From: Priapulus caudatus | Taxonomy: Eukaryota; Priapulida; Priapulimorpha; Priapulimorphida; Priapulidae | NCBI RefSeq assembly: GCF_000485595.1 | Contig: NW_014577114.1 | Coordinates: forward strand, 283,152 to 312,063 | DNA: 28,912 nt | Reading direction: 5' to 3' | Part shown: piece after piece, positions 28,909-28,912 of the stretch | Layout: each line of letters opens with the position of its first letter | How positions within the stretch are numbered: the first letter of the stretch is position 1 | Position numbers and translations under genes: made by a program | The notes under the pieces: model-generated | What the model was told of the DNA's origin: nothing | The model's database searches: none | What the model saw: only the letters and a program-made list of their open reading frames with translations

Positions 28909-28912
28909 TGCT

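Overview
This is nuclear DNA from a marine invertebrate animal. It has introns of 0.2-5.6 kb with GT-AG boundaries, many non-autonomous DNA transposons with clear target-site duplications, a decayed BEL/Pao retrotransposon, and TTAGGG-type repeats. The sequence does not fix the phylum; the repeat structures resemble those described in molluscs, amphioxus, sea urchins and other marine invertebrates. No bacterial operon, CRISPR array, rRNA gene or intact tRNA gene is visible.

Two real protein-coding genes lie tail to tail. On the + strand (2189-8518), seven exons encode the C-terminal ~350 residues of a protein resembling SLF2/FAM178, the factor that brings the SMC5/6 complex to damaged DNA; the 5' exons lie off the window or were not recognised. 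On the - strand (26914 down to 16456), eight exons encode nearly all of a FEM1-family protein, an ankyrin-repeat substrate receptor of a CUL2 ubiquitin ligase, ending in a complete VHL box. Only an N-terminal exon of about 40 residues is missing. All exon phases join without a break in both genes. They are neighbours only; nothing links their functions.

The ~7.9 kb between the two stop codons is filled by a broken BEL/Pao element on the - strand (about 9.05-13.0 kb, possibly with LTR-like sequence to 13.48 kb). Its gag, protease, reverse transcriptase and RNase H remnants carry frameshifts, a deletion and a lost catalytic residue. It is flanked by a fold-back element (8607-9020), a 75-bp-arm hairpin (13072-13256), a palindrome (13517-13595) and two TIR elements (14132-14377, 14816-15063).

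The introns hold two families of Helitron/HINE-like repeats, A (265-857 and, inverted, 19376-19933) and B (3026-3817, 20444-21045 and a fragment at 23779-23831), plus hAT-type elements (21063-22529, 24489-25012, 27887-28117), a TTAA-target element (26043-26641) and a Harbinger-like element (27026-27532). Two insertions sit within a few nucleotides of FEM1 splice sites, and one FEM1 exon appears to use a GC donor beside a recent duplicated fragment. I found no clear new gene system. The most notable points are the splice-site insertions, the common terminal hairpin of families A and B, and a palindrome interrupted by a transposon.
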